64,000 nt of DNA from Paenibacillus sinensis (GCF_019904155.1 NZ_JAHCMB010000241.1:1305-65304), one strand, 5' to 3'; positions 40,179 to 49,275 are shown, counted from the first letter of the stretch. The notes: generated by a model not told the origin, from the sequence alone. A program made the numbers and translations.

Positions 40179-41033
40179 ATGAAAATCGGATTAACGGGAG
40201 CGACCGGCCATTTGGGCCGTTTTGTGGTAGAGGCCTTGCTGAAGAAGGTTCCGGCTGAGCAAATCGTCGTCAGCGTGCGTCAGCCGGAGAAAGCGGCAAA
40301 CCTTAAAGAACGCGGAGTAGAGGTGCGGCACGGGGACTTCGACAGCCCTGAGACGCTGTCTTCGGCATTCGCTGGTCTCGACCGGCTGCTGATCATATCG
40401 GCCGACGGCGATACCGAGACCCGCCTCCGCCAGCATAAGGATGCTATCAACGCGGCGAAGGCTGCGGGCGTAGGTTTCATCGCTTACACAAGCGCGCCGA
40501 AAGCGGATGAGAGCAGCCTGTTCCTGGCCGAGGTGCACCGTTTCACGGAAGGCGTCATCCGCGAGAGCGGCATTCCTTACTCGTTCCTGCGGAACAACTG
40601 GTATCTGGAGAATGAGGCCGGCTCCATTCTGGCGGCCAAGGCCGGGGCACCATGGGTGACCTCCGCAGGTTCCGGCCGCGCCGGCTGGGCGCTGCGCCGT
40701 GACTACGCCGAAGCCGCTGCAGCCGTTCTGGCCGGCGAGGGCCATGAGAACACCATCTACGAGCTCGGCGGCAAGCTGCTGACCCAGGAAGAGCTGGCCA
40801 GCATCGTCGCAGGCGTGCTGGGCAAGGAAATCCCGGTTCAGCAGGTGGATGACAGCACCTATGCCGAGATCATGAAAGGAGCGGGCGTTCCGGAACCGGC
40901 GCTTCCTATCGTGGTCGGCATTCAGCAGGGCATCCGTGAAGGCACGCTTGAAGTCGCGAGCGGCGATCTGGAGAAGCTGCTGGGCCATCCGGCTACTCCG
41001 CTGGAAGAAGGAATCCGCGCTTTGCTGGGCTAA
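40179..41033 (+). CDS. NmrA-like NAD(P)-dependent quinone oxidoreductase (QOR2/YtfG type)
   Basis: This 284-residue protein has an N-terminal Rossmann fold with GATGHLGR near residue 7. Family blocks are VRHGDFDSPETLSSAFAGLD, FIAYTSAP, PYSFLRNNWYLEN and a late GIREG. QOR2-type enzymes reduce quinones with NADPH. QOR2 genes are usually controlled by HxlR-family repressors, agreeing with the inverted repeat in the promoter. I use the ATG at 40179, 6 bases after GGAGGAG; the ATG at 40164 and 40176 are badly placed. Confidence 0.88.
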   Translation: MKIGLTGATGHLGRFVVEALLKKVPAEQIVVSVRQPEKAANLKERGVEVRHGDFDSPETLSSAFAGLDRLLIISADGDTETRLRQHKDAINAAKAAGVGFIAYTSAPKADESSLFLAEVHRFTEGVIRESGIPYSFLRNNWYLENEAGSILAAKAGAPWVTSAGSGRAGWALRRDYAEAAAAVLAGEGHENTIYELGGKLLTQEELASIVAGVLGKEIPVQQVDDSTYAEIMKGAGVPEPALPIVVGIQQGIREGTLEVASGDLEKLLGHPATPLEEGIRALLG

Positions 41034-41084
41034 GGCTTAGCAGTACAGATGAAGGAGCGGACATAGAGATAGTATAAGAAAGTG

Positions 41085-41122
41085 AAGAGGCCGCCGCCGG
41101 AATGATCCGGAGGCGGCCTTCT
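41085..41122 (+). terminator. Terminator after the NmrA-type gene
   Basis: GGCCGCC and GGCGGCC arms with an inner CCGG/CCGG pair and a 6-base loop are followed by TTCTTTG. The stretch 41123-41449 contains no gene; see the rejected T-box-like element. Confidence 0.8.
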
Positions 41123-41449
41123 TTGTGCGGAAGACATCAATCATTGAGCTTTTGCATGAAGTGATAATTTCTGTCTATATGCAGGTTATTCTGGTACATG
41201 GATAAGAACAGCGTTTACAATAAGAGTAAAAGAACGCCCGGACGAAAGGAGTAGCTAGCTTCGGCTCAAGCCGTCCTTTGTATCTGCTATAGCGGGCCCT
41301 GCCGGGGTAGGGGAGCAATCCCGGCTGGACTGTGGAACGCAGCATCGTATGCCCGGGGTGGACCGGACACCTGCTGCCTGGGAAAGGACAGACCTATGTA
41401 ACTCGGTCCACGGCGGGCGAATCAGATATAGAAAGCTGGGGAATGTTTG

Positions 41450-42283
41450 GTGAAATATTCGATTGGGGAGTTCGCCTCGCTTCTCGGGGTGACGGCGGAT
41501 ACCCTGAGACTGTACGAGAAGCATGAAATCGTCCGCCCGCTGAAGGACCGGAGCAACAACTACCGGTTCTTCGGCGATCTCGATGCCCGTGATCTGCTGA
41601 TGAGCCGCTGGTACCGGAGTATGCACATCCCCTTGCCTGAAGTGAAGGAACTGTTGAGCGGCAACTGCCGGGGCCGGGTTATGGACAAAATTACGGAAGC
41701 CGAAGCCCAACTGGAGGAAGAGATTCGCCAGAAGACGCTGCTGCTGGAGCGAATCAGCGGCATTGCCCGCGATCTCGGGAGACTGGACGACTCCTTGTAT
41801 TCCTGCAGCGTTATCCGGCTTCCGGGCATGTACCGGCTCCGCCAGACCCAAGGGGACCGGCTGGTTCAGAAAGACTCGTTGAAATCGATCGCGCCAATAT
41901 GGATGGAGCTGCTGCCGTATGTGTTCTATTCCTTCCGTATGGAAACCGGCAGCCTTGCCGGTGAGAAGAGGGGCCCGGAATACAGCTGGGGCCTGACCTT
42001 GCTGGAGGAAGATATTCCGAAGCTCGGCATCGAAATCCGGGACGGCGAGGACGTGGAATACTGGCCGCCGGAGGAATGCATCAGCTCGGTCATCCTGAGC
42101 CCGCATGAGAAATATCTGGAGCCGGAGGCGTACCGGTTCATGCTGGATTACGCGGCCGAACACGGCCTGTCGGCCTCGGGCGACGTCCGTGGCTCCATTC
42201 TGCTGACCGAGCGGTTCGAAGAAGGCTGGCGGACCTATCTCAAGATTCACATTCCGGTACATGCGCTAAGTGAACAGGATTGA
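41450..42283 (+). CDS. MerR-family regulator with ligand-binding C-terminal domain
   Basis: This 277-residue protein starts with a MerR winged helix (YSIGEFASLLGVTADTLRLY, then NNYRFFGDLDARDLL). A coiled coil follows (about residues 80-115) and then a ~150-residue C-terminal domain that may be GyrI-like. MerR proteins of this kind sense drugs or cellular ligands and activate by bending promoter DNA. The GTG at 41450 is preferred, with GGGGA upstream; a TTG at 41447 is possible. The gene downstream encodes a flavocytochrome-like lipoprotein, which could be its target. Confidence 0.85.
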   Translation: MKYSIGEFASLLGVTADTLRLYEKHEIVRPLKDRSNNYRFFGDLDARDLLMSRWYRSMHIPLPEVKELLSGNCRGRVMDKITEAEAQLEEEIRQKTLLLERISGIARDLGRLDDSLYSCSVIRLPGMYRLRQTQGDRLVQKDSLKSIAPIWMELLPYVFYSFRMETGSLAGEKRGPEYSWGLTLLEEDIPKLGIEIRDGEDVEYWPPEECISSVILSPHEKYLEPEAYRFMLDYAAEHGLSASGDVRGSILLTERFEEGWRTYLKIHIPVHALSEQD

Positions 42284-42376
42284 GAATATTTTCACAATTC
42301 CTTCATTGACCTTGGTGCTGCACCAATGCTTATACTTCTGCCTGAATACGTCATCACACACTGGGGGAGTAAGGCA

Positions 42377-44365
42377 ATGCGCAAGCTGCAAGCAGGTAAA
42401 TGGAAAATTGGATTGTTATGTGCCTCGCTGATCCTGCCTCTTCTGGCCGGATGCAGCGGAGATTCATCCGAGCCGGCGGCATCGGCGAAGCCCAAGGCTT
42501 CAGCCGCAGCGGCGGAACCCGCCGCATCGGAGACGGCGAGCGTTCCGTCCTCGTTCAAGGCAGGGACCTATGCGGCTAAAGCCGAAGGGAAAGACGGCGA
42601 GCTGGAGGTCAAGGTGGCGCTGGACGATCAGTCGAAGATCACGGATATTCAAGTTGCATCGAATGAAACCGAGGGTATCGGGAAGACGGCGATTGAGACG
42701 TTGAAGAAGGAGATCATCGACAACCAGTCTTTGTCGGTCGATGCGGTCAGCGGCGCCTCCGAGACGAGTTCAGCCATGGTTGCGGCTGTCGAGGATGCCC
42801 TCAAGCAGGCGGGCAGTGACGTGGGGAGCTTCAAATCCCGGGAGATTCAAAAGGCCGGAGAGGGCAAGACCGAGAAGCTGACCGCCGATGTTGCCGTTGT
42901 GGGAGCCGGAGCATCCGGCGTGTCGGCGGCCGTGTCGGCAGCCGATAAAGGCGCGAAGGTCATCATTATCGAGAAGACGGCGACAATCGGTGGCGCGAGC
43001 AATTTGTCGTGGGCAGGTAAGTTTTACAACTCGTCAGCGGCTCTGGAGAACGGGGTTAAAGTCAACGTGGAGAAGGAGATTACCGACTGGATTCGAGGCA
43101 ATCACTGGCGGGTCGATGCGGCGGACCTCCGCCAGTACGTCACCAAATCGGGCGAGACGTACGATTGGCTGGCCGAGAAGGGCTACAAGACAACCTTCCT
43201 GAACTTCTTCGGCGAACAGCTGCATGTGCTGCCGGCTTATGAGACCCGTCAGGCTACGCTGCGCAAGATGCTGGCGGCCTCGGTTGAGGCCCACGGCGGG
43301 CAGGTGCTGACGGAGACGACCGGCAAGAAGCTCATAACGGACGGAAGCGGTGCGGTGACCGGCGTTGTCGCCGAGAAAGCGGACGGAACCGTGCTGGAAG
43401 TTTCGGCGAAGAGCGTCGTGATCGCTACCGGCGGTTATGCGGGTAACAAGGAAATGGTTAAGGAGAACTTCGGGTTTGAAGGAATCAACGGCGGATTGGG
43501 CCAAAATATCGGCGAAGGTCTGCGGATGGCCTGGGACGCGGGAGCCAGGGTTCCGGATAATTTCGGCGGACAGATGCTCCACCAGACGCTGGCTCGGGCG
43601 ACTGAAAATCTGAAGAAGCAGTATGAGCCGTTTCAGGCGAGCTATCCGCTGATGCTGTCCTATCTGCCTAACTTCATGAATGTCGGTCCGTCGGGCGCGC
43701 GGTTCCGCGATGAGGCGGCGACCCTGGAGGCGGTGGCGGCCGCGAACACCAGCGCCTTTAACGGCGCGTATCACCTGGTAATCGTATCACAAGCGCAGAT
43801 TGACGCGCTGACCGCGAAAGGGATGAACGGCGTGAAGGCGCCGAGCCTGCCGGCCATGCCGCCGGAGTTCTACGCATCGTTCACCGACCAGTTCAAGCTG
43901 GATACTCCTTGGAAGGATGCCGGCAAGGTGCTGGATGCGATGGTTGCGAACGGCGACGGCTATAAGGGAAATACACCGGAGGAGCTGGCGAAGAATGCAG
44001 GCATGGACGTGGCGGTATTCACCGAAGCGTTCAACAGCTACCAGAATGCCATCAAGACCGGGGTGGACACCGAATTCGGCAAGGACAAGAAATACCTGAT
44101 CCCGATGGGCGATCAAGGTCCGTATTATGCTATCATCGCCGAGATCAACAACCTGGGTTCGGTGGGCGGCCTAATCGTCAACACGAAATTCCAGGTGCTG
44201 GGCGATAAAAAGGTTCCGGTCAAGGGGCTGTACGCCGTAGGACTGGAATCCGAAGGCGTGCTGTTCAACGATACCTATGTCGGCAACGGCGTAGGCATCG
44301 GGTACTCCTTCACCTCCGGACGGCTTGGCGGGGAAGATGCCGCGACAAGCGCACTGGCGCAATAG
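42377..44365 (+). CDS. Extracytoplasmic flavocytochrome-like FAD oxidoreductase lipoprotein
   Basis: This 662-residue lipoprotein has lipobox LLAGC near residue 23 and an Ala/Lys-rich linker. An FMN-binding domain (about residues 50-145) carries the covalent-flavin type motif DAVSGASETS. A fumarate reductase/succinate dehydrogenase-like FAD domain has VVGAGASGVSAAVSAADKGA near 172, IIEKTATIGGASNL and IATGGYAGN, and ends GVLFNDTYVGNGVGIGYSF. It probably reduces an external acceptor such as fumarate or a related enoate. No heme CxxCH motif is present, so electrons must reach it through FMN. GGGGGAG precedes the ATG at 42377. Confidence 0.9.
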   Translation: MRKLQAGKWKIGLLCASLILPLLAGCSGDSSEPAASAKPKASAAAAEPAASETASVPSSFKAGTYAAKAEGKDGELEVKVALDDQSKITDIQVASNETEGIGKTAIETLKKEIIDNQSLSVDAVSGASETSSAMVAAVEDALKQAGSDVGSFKSREIQKAGEGKTEKLTADVAVVGAGASGVSAAVSAADKGAKVIIIEKTATIGGASNLSWAGKFYNSSAALENGVKVNVEKEITDWIRGNHWRVDAADLRQYVTKSGETYDWLAEKGYKTTFLNFFGEQLHVLPAYETRQATLRKMLAASVEAHGGQVLTETTGKKLITDGSGAVTGVVAEKADGTVLEVSAKSVVIATGGYAGNKEMVKENFGFEGINGGLGQNIGEGLRMAWDAGARVPDNFGGQMLHQTLARATENLKKQYEPFQASYPLMLSYLPNFMNVGPSGARFRDEAATLEAVAAANTSAFNGAYHLVIVSQAQIDALTAKGMNGVKAPSLPAMPPEFYASFTDQFKLDTPWKDAGKVLDAMVANGDGYKGNTPEELAKNAGMDVAVFTEAFNSYQNAIKTGVDTEFGKDKKYLIPMGDQGPYYAIIAEINNLGSVGGLIVNTKFQVLGDKKVPVKGLYAVGLESEGVLFNDTYVGNGVGIGYSFTSGRLGGEDAATSALAQ

Positions 44366-44396
44366 CAGCGGCGGCCTGCCCAGGCCGAAGATTACC

Positions 44397-44435
44397 AGCA
44401 GTGTCCGCCCTGAACGGCGCGGGCACTGCTTTTTT
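44397..44435 (+). terminator. Terminator after the flavocytochrome-like gene
   Basis: AGCAGTG and CACTGCT form the base of a stem with inner CCGC/GCGG pairs and are followed by five T residues, 31 bases after the stop. Confidence 0.9.
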
Positions 44436-44585
44436 GCTAGAAACAGGCATAACAGAAAAGACAGGAGTGAAGAGGTGTGATAGAAGCAAGGGGTCTGGGG
44501 ATGTGCGGATCTGGGATGTGGGATATCCGGGTATGGTATAGTGGAAGCAAGACCCGGGCGATTATCGCCGGATAGGAGCGAAAGA

Positions 44586-45029
44586 ATGTCCGACCAATTA
44601 AGAGAGGAAATCCGAAACAAGATTGTGAACGGCGACTTTCACTGCGAGAAAGAACTTACCCTTTCGGTGATTAGCGGCAAGTGGAAAGTGGTTATTCTAT
44701 GGCATTTGGGCGTGGAAGGACCGCATCGCTTCAGCGATCTGCAGAGGCTTTTTCCAAAAATTTCACATAAAATTCTGACCCAGCAGCTTCGCGAGCTTAT
44801 GGAGGACGGCATCGTTCACCGGGAGGTCTACCCCGATATTCCGCCGAAGGTGGAGTATTCCATGACAGAGCTCGGGATGACGCTGCTGCCGATCGTCGAA
44901 ATGATGTACGACTGGGGCAAAATGCGGATCGGGATGATCCGGAGCGAGCTGAATCCTGAATCAGCCGTTGAGGAAGAGAACAAAGATTGCCGGGATCAGG
45001 TGAAATGCGGCAGTCAGGCGCAGGGATAG
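44586..45029 (+). CDS. HxlR-family transcriptional regulator
   Basis: This 147-residue regulator has the HxlR winged helix: LSVISGKWKVVILWHL, RFSDLQRLFPKISHKILTQQ, LRELMEDGIVHREVYPDIPP and VEYSMTELG. Cys20 (HCEKELTL) sits where redox-sensing members carry their reactive Cys. TAGGAG precedes the ATG at 44586. Adjacent genes (DJ-1 protein downstream, quinone reductase with a fitting operator at 40115) suggest control of an electrophile response. The C-terminal ~20 residues are charged and variable. Confidence 0.9.
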   Translation: MSDQLREEIRNKIVNGDFHCEKELTLSVISGKWKVVILWHLGVEGPHRFSDLQRLFPKISHKILTQQLRELMEDGIVHREVYPDIPPKVEYSMTELGMTLLPIVEMMYDWGKMRIGMIRSELNPESAVEEENKDCRDQVKCGSQAQG

Positions 45030-45061
45030 GGTGGGGGATTTGACCCGGAAGAGAGCAGGGG

Positions 45062-45079
45062 CGGTAACCTTTTGGTAAC
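45062..45079. repeat. GGTAACC-TTTT-GGTAACC direct repeat before the DJ-1 gene
   Basis: Two identical GGTAACC heptamers are separated by TTTT, between the HxlR gene and the DJ-1 gene. Each contains GTAAC, the half-site also seen in the inverted repeat at 40115-40133. It may be an HxlR site; the direct orientation argues for caution. Confidence 0.35.
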
Positions 45080-45166
45080 CTCTGCACGAAAAAGTGCATT
45101 CTTCCCGGTTCAAGGCGGCGGCGTTAGAATGGGACCATACACCGAATTTGTGGAGGAGAGATACCC

Positions 45167-45700
45167 ATGTCGAAACAAGCGCTGCTTATTATTCCGCCGG
45201 ACCGCTTCAATGAAGATGAGCTGTTCCATCCGAAAGCCGAGCTGGAGCAGGCCGGAATCACCGTAACGGTGGCAAGCACCAAGACCGGCGAAATTACCGG
45301 AGACAACCAGGGCAAGGTGGTAGCCGAAGCCGTATTCTCTGATCTGCCAGCTGGGAACTACGACGTTGTGGCGGTAATCGGCGGATCGGGAACGATCGAT
45401 TATCTGTGGGGCGACGAGAAGCTTCAGCACTATGTAAAAGAGGCTTACAACCAGAATATTCTGGTCGCCGGCATTTGCGCGGGTTCCGTTGCTGTGGTGA
45501 AGACTGGGCTGCTCAAGGGCCGTCAGGCCACCTGCTACCCGGTCGATGTCATGATCGATCAGCTGAAGGCGAACGATGTGAACTACGTGGTTCAGCATGT
45601 CGTTGCGCACGACGATATCATCACAAGCGACGGCCCGGAAGGCGCCCGTGCGTTCGGCCAAGCGCTGGTCGAAGCGCTCAGTGCTAAGGCGAATGCCTGA
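45167..45700 (+). CDS. DJ-1/PfpI-family protein
   Basis: This 177-residue protein has the DJ-1/PfpI fold, with the nucleophile elbow Cys near residue 104 in AGICAGSVAV and a His-containing VVQHVVAHDD. Members act as glyoxalases, deglycases, chaperones or proteases; sequence alone does not choose between them. It follows the HxlR regulator and has a strong GGAGGAG. It fits the surrounding redox and electrophile-defence genes. Confidence 0.88.
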   Translation: MSKQALLIIPPDRFNEDELFHPKAELEQAGITVTVASTKTGEITGDNQGKVVAEAVFSDLPAGNYDVVAVIGGSGTIDYLWGDEKLQHYVKEAYNQNILVAGICAGSVAVVKTGLLKGRQATCYPVDVMIDQLKANDVNYVVQHVVAHDDIITSDGPEGARAFGQALVEALSAKANA

Positions 45701-45730
45701 TTACGATAATGGATAGCGGTTTGAACAAGG

Positions 45731-45762
45731 GACGGCTCGAAGGGCTCGAGGCCGTCTTTTTT
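45731..45762 (+). terminator. Terminator after the DJ-1 gene
   Basis: GACGGC and GCCGTC arms with an inner CTCGA/TCGAG pair are followed by six T residues, 31 bases after the stop. Confidence 0.88.
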
Positions 45763-45787
45763 CATGCCATTTTACCGGCTATGACAT

Positions 45788-45985
45788 TTACCATTCTCTG
45801 CTCACAGGGAAAGAACCGGGCTGGACGGAAGGTTCAAGATTTATGTCCGGCATGTCAGGGCTGGGCTCCTTTTTTCGTATATAGTTGACCATCATCATGC
45901 GAATGATATCGCGCGCCGGGAGCCGCGGGTGCTCGTGGTGTGAAGGAACTCTTACCGGCCTCGCGCATGCATAATCGGGTTTCAT
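45788..45985 (-). CDS. Possible small hypothetical protein
   Basis: This 65-residue minus-strand frame has a plausible ribosome binding site (AGGATGG, 6 bases before ATG). It lies in a gap with no other gene. It is rich in Pro and Arg, with no membrane segment and no domain I recognise. Codon use is not clearly coding-like, so it may be chance. Confidence 0.3.
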   Translation of the reverse strand: MKPDYACARPVRVPSHHEHPRLPARDIIRMMMVNYIRKKEPSPDMPDINLEPSVQPGSFPVSREW

Positions 45986-46046
45986 TTTAGGCCATCCTAC
46001 ACAGGAGAAACCAGTACAAGCAAGTACAAAGGAGAGGTTCTTATTT

Positions 46047-46316
46047 ATGAAACATTATGAGTCGAGCATGCGCACGAACAGCACCGTCGATCAGGCCGAG
46101 GATGCGGTGGTCAAGCTGCATAACGCCGTTACCCAGGCCATGAGCCATCCCACCGAGCAAATGACGCAGCAGGCCGAGAACAGTCTGGCCCATGCGGAAG
46201 AGGCGGTCAAGCATGCGCCGGAGGGCTCGGTCCAGGGACATGGCGTGGAGTTTGCAGAAGAGATGCTGGCCGATGAGAAAAAACGGTTGTCACTGGTAGA
46301 CAAGAAGCTGCGCTGA
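46047..46316 (+). CDS. Small helical hypothetical protein
   Basis: This 89-residue hydrophilic protein consists of two or three predicted amphipathic helices: VDQAEDAVVKLHNAVTQAM, then MTQQAENSLAHAEEAVKHA, then FAEEMLADEKKRLSLVDKK. GGAGAGG precedes the ATG. It has no membrane segment and no domain I recognise. The repeated A-E-x-A-V pattern suggests a helical bundle or dimer. Confidence 0.7.
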   Translation: MKHYESSMRTNSTVDQAEDAVVKLHNAVTQAMSHPTEQMTQQAENSLAHAEEAVKHAPEGSVQGHGVEFAEEMLADEKKRLSLVDKKLR

Positions 46317-46351
46317 TTGCGGCGGCGGTTTGCGGCCGGATATATCGGCTG

Positions 46352-46466
46352 GCAGCCCGAGAGGTAGGCAATCCGGCACTTTGACAGGTGACAATCCGAC
46401 ATCTGACAGCCCGGCAGCCCGACCACCAGATGCAGGCAACCCGGCGCCCGCATCCGTTAGCAGCCC
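46352..46466. repeat. Cluster of seven short RCARYCC repeats
   Basis: Seven heptamers of the form RCARYCC, several followed by GGCA, begin at 46352, 46368, 46391, 46406, 46414, 46436 and 46460. The spacing is irregular but close to multiples of 8. It lies in the gap between the small helical protein and EcsC, with no coding frame of note. Confidence 0.4.
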
Positions 46467-46583
46467 GGCACCTCAGCGGGATGATTGGCTGCCATAGTTT
46501 CGCGCTCACGTTCTTTTTGCCGGAAGGACTTTCTTCTCCCTCTTTTTTAGGGTATATAGAGAATAAAAAGGAGGGGCTAACGC

Positions 46584-47429
46584 ATGGAGGAGACAAGGAC
46601 TCAGGGGGCAAGGCTGGAGACGCCGGAAGAGCTTCGCGAGGCGCTGCAGGAAATCAGGCAGTGGGAGAAGGAACAGAAGCAGCTTATGATTTGGGAACGA
46701 TTCACCCGGCTGCCCTTCAAAATCCTCGACAAGCTCACGCCCCGAGTCGTTCATGAAGCGCTCGGGAAACTGCTGGACGAGATAGGCGGCTTCATCCAGA
46801 ACGGCGGCAATTATCTGGTTGCCGGCCGCAGGGTGGGTGAACTGGTCGCAGAGGCCAGCCGCGAGAATGGAGGAACGGGAGCGGGACCGTATCCTCTGGC
46901 TGTTATGGACGAAACGGCGCAGTGGCTGTCCAAGAGCCGGAGCAATTTCGCCATGGCGCAGGGCGCCACGACAGGCATCGGCGGATTGTTCACGCTGGCG
47001 GCCGATATTCCGGCCGTGATCGGGCTCTCGCTGAAGGCTATACAGGAGATCGGACTCTGCTATGGCTACAATCCGCTGGACAAGGAGGAACGCATCTTCG
47101 CCGTCAAGGTGATGCAGGTCGCCTCCGCCGAAACGGCCTCCCGGCAAGCGATTTTGGCGGAGCTGGACATGGAGATGGGCGAAGGCGGAGAGCTGGGCGG
47201 CGGCGAAGGAGCCGCTGTGTCGAAAATCCAGGGATGGCGGGAGGTCATCGCCTCCTACCGGGACAGCTGGAGCTCGAAGAAGCTGCTTCAGGCCGTTCCC
47301 GTCGCCGGCATGTTCTTCGGCGCCTTTACGAATCGCGAAATGCTGAAGGGAGTATCGGAGACGGCCATGATGCTCTACCGCAAGCGGCGAATTCTCGCCA
47401 GACTGGCGGAGAAGGAACCTTCAGCCTAA
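46584..47429 (+). CDS. EcsC-family protein
   Basis: This 281-residue protein has EcsC-family blocks: KLTPRVVHEALGKLLDEIG near residue 50, QGATTGIGGLFTLAADIPAV near 128, ALKAIQEIGLCYGYNP-like SLKAIQEIGLCYGY, and a late KLLQAVPVAGMFFGAF. These look membrane-associated (hydrophobic Gly/Ala-rich hairpins). In Bacillus EcsC is encoded with the Ecs ABC transporter, but here it stands alone. GGAGGGG precedes the ATG. Function unknown. Confidence 0.88.
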   Translation: MEETRTQGARLETPEELREALQEIRQWEKEQKQLMIWERFTRLPFKILDKLTPRVVHEALGKLLDEIGGFIQNGGNYLVAGRRVGELVAEASRENGGTGAGPYPLAVMDETAQWLSKSRSNFAMAQGATTGIGGLFTLAADIPAVIGLSLKAIQEIGLCYGYNPLDKEERIFAVKVMQVASAETASRQAILAELDMEMGEGGELGGGEGAAVSKIQGWREVIASYRDSWSSKKLLQAVPVAGMFFGAFTNREMLKGVSETAMMLYRKRRILARLAEKEPSA

Positions 47430-47562
47430 GGTCTACTGCGTCGGGGGATGCTCTAAGCTGTACTTGGGATTGAAGTGAATCAGTCGTTGAACCAAGTGCG
47501 TTGGACCGAGCGCCTTGAATGAGGTGCTTGCAAGAATGCCACGGAACGAATTTTGCATTTGG

Positions 47563-47600
47563 CCCGGATCGCGAGATGGACAAGCGATCCGGGTCTTCTT
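47563..47600 (+). terminator. Terminator before the transporter gene
   Basis: CCCGGATCGC and GCGATCCGGG form a perfect 10-bp stem with an 11-base loop, followed by TCTTCTTTTT. It lies about 134 bases after the EcsC stop. The sequence between holds small inverted repeats but no gene. Confidence 0.88.
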
Positions 47601-47704
47601 TTTACATATAAATGAATAATGGTTAAGCCGCCCGCGTATGAACCGCCGGCTGGGCTCCTGCATAGTGTATAGCAGCATTTGGCACTTGAAGGGGGCTTTG
47701 CGGT

Positions 47705-49123
47705 ATGGACATCACGTTATCGGCGATCCATTACGTATACTTGGCGTTTATTGTCTTTATTATGGCGCTGCTGATCCGGCGGCGTGACACCACAATGATC
47801 TGTGTGGCGGGAATTTTCTGCCTCGGCCTCATCGCGACGGAGACGCTCGGCGGCTCGGTATCCGGGATCTTCAACTCCTTCGTCTATGCGACCAAGGAGC
47901 TGATGGGCACGATCATGATCATCTCCATCATCGTGGCGATGAGCCGGGTGCTGGGCGTCACCGGCATTAACGAGACGATGGTGTCGCCGCTGACCCGGTT
48001 TCTTCGCACACCGGCCATGGCGTATTGGGGCATCGGGATCATTATGCTGATCTCCTCCCTCTTTTTCTGGCCTTCGCCGGCGGTTGCCCTGATCGGCGCC
48101 GTCCTGCTGCCCGCGGCCCTCCGGGTCGGTCTGCCGGCTCTCGGCGCAGCCATGGCCATGAATCTGTTCGGCCACGGCATCGCCCTCTCCGGCGACTATA
48201 TCATCCAGGGCGCGCCGAAGCTGACGGCCGACGCCGCCGGGCTCCCGGTCGGCAGCGTCATGGAAGCGAGCGTGCCGCTCGTCATCGTCATGGGCGCGGT
48301 GACGACGATCACCGCCTTCTGGATGATGCGGCGGGATCTGAAGAACGGAACCTTCCGGGACGGATTGGTTCCGGCAGCACAGACGGGCGACCTGCTCGGC
48401 ACATCGCCCGAAGCCGCCTCCGTGAAGGCCATCCTCGGCCCGCGAACCCGGAGAACGCTGGCGGCGGTGATTCCCTCCCTCTTTTTGGGCGATGTAATCG
48501 CCATGGTCGTGCTGAATCTTCAGGGCGGGGACGCGACCGCCCTGATCGGCGGCACGGCGGTGCTCATCCTGATCTTCGTCACCCTGCTTGCGCATCGCAA
48601 TCAAGGACTGGAGCAGGTCACTTCTTATCTCATCGATGGCTTCGGTTTCGGCTTCAAGGTATTCGGTCCCGTTATTCCGATTGCCGCCTTCTTCTATCTT
48701 GGCGATTCCGCCCTCACCGAGCTGTTCGGGAAGCAGGTGCTTCCCGGCGCTTCGCACGGCATCGTCAACGATCTCGGCGTTGCCCTCGCGAACGCCGTGC
48801 CGCTGAACGGCAGTGTCGGCGCTGTTACCCTCGCGGTTGTCGGCGCCATTACCGGCCTCGACGGCTCAGGGTTCTCCGGCATTTCGCTCGCCGGCTCTAT
48901 CGCCCATCTCTTCGCCACCGCCATCGGCTCCGGCGCGGCGACGCTCACTGCGCTCGGCCAGGTCGCCGCCATCTGGGTCGGCGGCGGCACGCTCATTCCG
49001 TGGGCGCTCATTCCCGCGGCTGCCATCTGCGGCGTCAGCCCCTTCGAGCTGGCCCGCCGCAATCTGAAGCCTGTTCTCATCGGTCTTGCCGTCACGACCG
49101 TCTTCGCCATGTTCCTCATTTAG
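47705..49123 (+). CDS. Polytopic ion-transporter-like membrane permease
   Basis: This 472-residue protein is hydrophobic along its length with about 11-12 membrane helices. It has two-fold features of ion-transporter-superfamily carriers: FFWPSPAVALIGAVLLP, NLFGHGIALSGDYIIQGAPK, FGPVIPIAAFFYLGD and DGSGFSGISLAGSIAH. I infer a carboxylate or similar organic-anion permease, but the substrate is unknown. AAGGGGG lies 8 bases before the ATG. A long frame in a second phase over the same region is a compositional shadow; only its last 97 codons are a real gene (next entry). Confidence 0.75.
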   Translation: MDITLSAIHYVYLAFIVFIMALLIRRRDTTMICVAGIFCLGLIATETLGGSVSGIFNSFVYATKELMGTIMIISIIVAMSRVLGVTGINETMVSPLTRFLRTPAMAYWGIGIIMLISSLFFWPSPAVALIGAVLLPAALRVGLPALGAAMAMNLFGHGIALSGDYIIQGAPKLTADAAGLPVGSVMEASVPLVIVMGAVTTITAFWMMRRDLKNGTFRDGLVPAAQTGDLLGTSPEAASVKAILGPRTRRTLAAVIPSLFLGDVIAMVVLNLQGGDATALIGGTAVLILIFVTLLAHRNQGLEQVTSYLIDGFGFGFKVFGPVIPIAAFFYLGDSALTELFGKQVLPGASHGIVNDLGVALANAVPLNGSVGAVTLAVVGAITGLDGSGFSGISLAGSIAHLFATAIGSGAATLTALGQVAAIWVGGGTLIPWALIPAAAICGVSPFELARRNLKPVLIGLAVTTVFAMFLI

Positions 49124-49228
49124 CGACTTTTCCATCGCCATACACCGGCGGCGTTCTCCGAGAGGCGACGCTATCCGACACCCTTCGTCATATGATAGTT
49201 CTTTTCAGTACTACTAAATTCGCCATCA

Positions 49229-49275
49229 TTTTTAAGGCTTCCTCTGCGTTTTGGGGCGGCCTTTTTGTATATAAT
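49229..49275 (+). promoter_or_regulatory. Hairpin and TATAAT between the permease and DUF6509 gene
   Basis: AAGGC and GCCTT arms, with weaker inner pairing, are followed by TTTTTG and look like a terminator for the permease. A perfect TATAAT follows at 49270-49275, 76 bases before the next start, and is the likely -10 of the DUF6509 gene. Confidence 0.5.

Noticed and set aside
41240..41380. T-box-like leader before the MerR gene (AAAGGAGTAGCTAG, later GGGGTGGACCGGAC)
   Set aside because: The AGTAG and TGG-ACCG elements only loosely match T-box consensus, the spacing is short, there is no terminator with T tract, and the downstream gene is not amino-acid related. A T-box covariance search would settle it.
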